The notes below the pieces were generated by a model that was not told where the DNA came from, ran no database searches, and saw only the letters and a list, made by a program, of their open reading frames with translations. This document shows, in pieces, positions 61,536 through 64,000 of a stretch of DNA of 64,000 bases (within the stretch, counting starts at the first letter, position 1; every line of letters starts with the position of its first letter). The DNA lies in assembly GCF_001424185.1 (NCBI RefSeq), contig NZ_LMOM01000001.1, positions 687,702 through 751,701 on the forward strand, written 5' to 3'. Source of the DNA: Deinococcus sp. Leaf326 (GTDB lineage Bacteria > Deinococcota > Deinococci > Deinococcales > Deinococcaceae). A program made the translations under genes and the position numbers.

Positions 61536-62231
61536 GTGACCGGCCCTGCTCAGCGGTTCAATGTCAAGTGGCTCACGGCTGCCCTGCTTCTCGTCGCGGC
61601 GCTGCTGGGGGGGCTGCTGGCCTACCGCAGTTTCGCGCCCCAGTCCCTTGTGGGCGGCACAGCGCTCGATACCCCGCTGCGGGTGCCGGCGCTGCGGCTC
61701 GTCAGCGACCGCGCCCAGTCCACCACGCTGGCGGCCTCGGACGGGCGGGTGCGGCTGGTGTTCTTCGGGTTTGTGCACTGCCCCGACGTGTGCCCCGCCA
61801 CCCTGGCGAGTCTCAAGGGTACCTACGACGCCCTGACGTCCGAGCAGCGCGCGAAGGTGCAGGTGCAGCTCGTCTCGGTGGACCCGGTGGTCGACACGCC
61901 GGCTCTGCTGCGTGAGTACCTCGACAAGTTCGACGCCTCCTTCACCGGGCTGACCGGCCAGCCCGCGACCATCGACGAGGCGGCCCGCGCCCTGTTCGTG
62001 TCCAACATCGCGCCGCGGCCGGCGGACCACGGGGCCCATACGGGGGCGGCCGGCGCGACCGACCACAGCGACGACAACGTCAGCGCTCCGGCCGCCGCGC
62101 GCATCCACGGAGACGAGGTGCGCGTCATCACGCCGCAGGGCGACTTCGTGCGCGTCTACGATAACCAGGAGACCATCGACGGCACCCTGCAGCGCGACCT
62201 CCCGGCCCTCATCGCGCAGTACGGCGGCTGA
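61536..62231 (+). CDS. SCO1/SenC-like thioredoxin-fold copper protein
   Basis: The start GTG at 61536 gives 231 residues with a membrane helix (LTAALLLVAALLGGLLA). The copper-binding CxxxC is in FGFVHCPDVCPATLASLK near residue 75. The distal His ligand is not certain; an insertion rich in His/Asp lies near 165-185 (DHGAHTGAAGATDHSDD). It helps insert copper into cytochrome c oxidase, or acts in redox defence. Confidence 0.92.
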   Translation: MTGPAQRFNVKWLTAALLLVAALLGGLLAYRSFAPQSLVGGTALDTPLRVPALRLVSDRAQSTTLAASDGRVRLVFFGFVHCPDVCPATLASLKGTYDALTSEQRAKVQVQLVSVDPVVDTPALLREYLDKFDASFTGLTGQPATIDEAARALFVSNIAPRPADHGAHTGAAGATDHSDDNVSAPAAARIHGDEVRVITPQGDFVRVYDNQETIDGTLQRDLPALIAQYGG

Positions 62232-62280
62232 GCCGAACCCCGCTGGCCGCAAGGCCCTGATCCCGATTTCGTAAATAGCG

Positions 62281-62286
62281 TAATAT
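62281..62286 (+). promoter_or_regulatory. -10 element of ruvB (leaderless)
   Basis: TAATAT ends six bases before the ATG at 62293, with no ribosome site. Confidence 0.6.
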
Positions 62287-62292
62287 GGGGCC

Positions 62293-63291
<999 letters not shown>

Positions 63292-63309
63292 GACGGCTGC
63301 CACAAGAGC

Positions 63310-63340
63310 GCCGCCCCCAGAGTTCTCCGGGGGCGGCTTT
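63310..63340. terminator. Terminator of ruvB
   Basis: GCCGCCCCC (63310-63318) pairs with GGGGGCGGC (63329-63337), followed by TTT. It also lies just after the 3' end of the minus-strand tRNA-Ser. Confidence 0.75.
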
Positions 63341-63344
63341 CTGT

Positions 63345-63435
<91 letters not shown>

Positions 63436-63470
63436 GCGCGGCTGGTCGTTCTTTCGAACGGGCAAGCGGG

Positions 63471-63476
63471 AGTTTA
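63471..63476 (-). promoter_or_regulatory. Possible -10 element of tRNA-Ser
   Basis: TAAACT on the minus strand, 35 bases upstream of the tRNA. The -35 is not clear. Confidence 0.45.
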
Positions 63477-63532
63477 GCACGCCTTCGCGCGCTTGGCGAG
63501 GGGGGGGCGGCGGAAGCCCGGATCGGCCGCGC

Positions 63533-63538
63533 TACAGT
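63533..63538 (+). promoter_or_regulatory. -10 element of murJ (leaderless)
   Basis: TACAGT ends seven bases before the GTG at 63546. Confidence 0.55.
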
Positions 63539-63545
63539 ACGGGCC

Positions 63546-64000
63546 GTGACCGCTTCCCCGCCCTCCGCTCCCGATCCGGGTCTGCCGCCGCAGGGCCCGG
63601 CGTCGCCCGCGCCTGCCCCCAAAAAGTCCCTCCGGGCCAACACCCTTATCGTCATGGCCGGCACGCTGGCCTCGCGACTCTCGGGCATCGTGCGTCAGCA
63701 GATCATCAACCTGTTCGGCAATACGCTGCTCGACGCCTTTCTGGTCGCCGTGCGCATTCCCAACCTGCTGCGTGAGCTGCTGGCCGAGGGCGCCCTCGTC
63801 AACTCCTTCATTCCGGTCTACAAGACCCTGAACGCCGAGGAACGCAAGAGCCTCGCCTCGGCCTTCAGCGGCGTCCTCATCGCCGTGAACCTGCTGCTCA
63901 TGGCGCTGGGCATCCTGGCCGCGCCGTGGGTGGTCGACCTGCTGCTCGCCGGGCAGTCGAACGTGGACCGCGAACTGGCGGTCTACATGACCCGCCTGGT
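63546..64000 (+). CDS. murJ: Lipid II flippase MurJ (MviN), 5' part
   Basis: The gene starts with GTG at 63546 and runs off the window after about 151 codons. A Pro/Ala-rich N-terminus is followed by NTLIVMAGTLASRLSGIVRQ near residue 37 and the family block RIPNLLRELLAEGALVNSFIPV near 75. It moves lipid II across the membrane for peptidoglycan synthesis. The remaining membrane helices lie beyond 64000. Confidence 0.93.
   Translation, partial: MTASPPSAPDPGLPPQGPASPAPAPKKSLRANTLIVMAGTLASRLSGIVRQQIINLFGNTLLDAFLVAVRIPNLLRELLAEGALVNSFIPVYKTLNAEERKSLASAFSGVLIAVNLLLMALGILAAPWVVDLLLAGQSNVDRELAVYMTRL

Overview
The window is high-GC bacterial chromosome (roughly two-thirds G+C by eye), and every recognisable protein looks like a member of the genus Deinococcus. 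The signs are the ribosomal protein variants (L22 with a long basic N-terminal extension, zinc-type S14), two consecutive FabH enzymes at the head of a fab operon, and many genes whose -10 hexamer lies only 5-10 bases upstream of the start codon (leaderless transcripts, a known Deinococcus habit). The species cannot be named from the window alone. No insertion sequence, prophage, integrase or CRISPR array was seen.

Layout. 1-10844: end of tuf, then the merged S10 and spc ribosomal operons (rpsJ to rplO) and secY, closed by a terminator. 10845-15190: adk, infA, rpmJ and the alpha operon (rpsM, rpsK, rpsD, rpoA, rplQ), closed by a terminator. 15275-19528: an S41 protease, an MFS transporter, a lipoprotein, tRNA-Asn and a YqgE/AlgH protein. 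19693-22152: lon, with an HspR-type (HAIR) operator over its promoter. 22533-25621: an acyl-CoA dehydrogenase, tRNA-His, tRNA-Leu and trigger factor. 25771-31401: a fatty-acid synthesis cluster, fabH1-fabH2-fabD-fabG-acpP-fabF, in which both fabH genes carry the same palindromic operator over their -35 boxes. 31553-33694: polyphosphate kinase.

The accessory part begins at 33878. It opens with an unrecognised three-gene cassette: a 767-residue cationic Ala/Lys-rich protein and two smaller proteins, at least one of which resembles the YbjN/secretion-chaperone fold. Next come a nucleotidyltransferase and an ADP-ribosylglycohydrolase, a thioredoxin-like protein, parts of an amino-acid ABC transporter split around a paired SMR efflux system, a TipAS-type MerR regulator, a form-II (CoxL-like) molybdenum hydroxylase, a type II NADH dehydrogenase, two overlapping P-loop kinases, a luciferase-like flavin enzyme and an archaic chaperone-usher pilus operon. 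56278-58236 is groEL-groES. The end holds a diguanylate cyclase that appears fused to a ribbon-helix-helix DNA-binding domain, a GNAT acetyltransferase, a membrane GGDEF protein, an M23 peptidase, an SCO1-like protein, ruvB, tRNA-Ser and the start of murJ.

How it fits together: the first half is core growth machinery (translation, secretion, RNA polymerase alpha, protein folding and turnover, fatty-acid synthesis). The second half is stress, envelope and signalling functions in short, independently promoted units. The most promising undescribed items are the 33878-37801 cassette, the GGDEF-RHH fusion, and the twin fabH operators.
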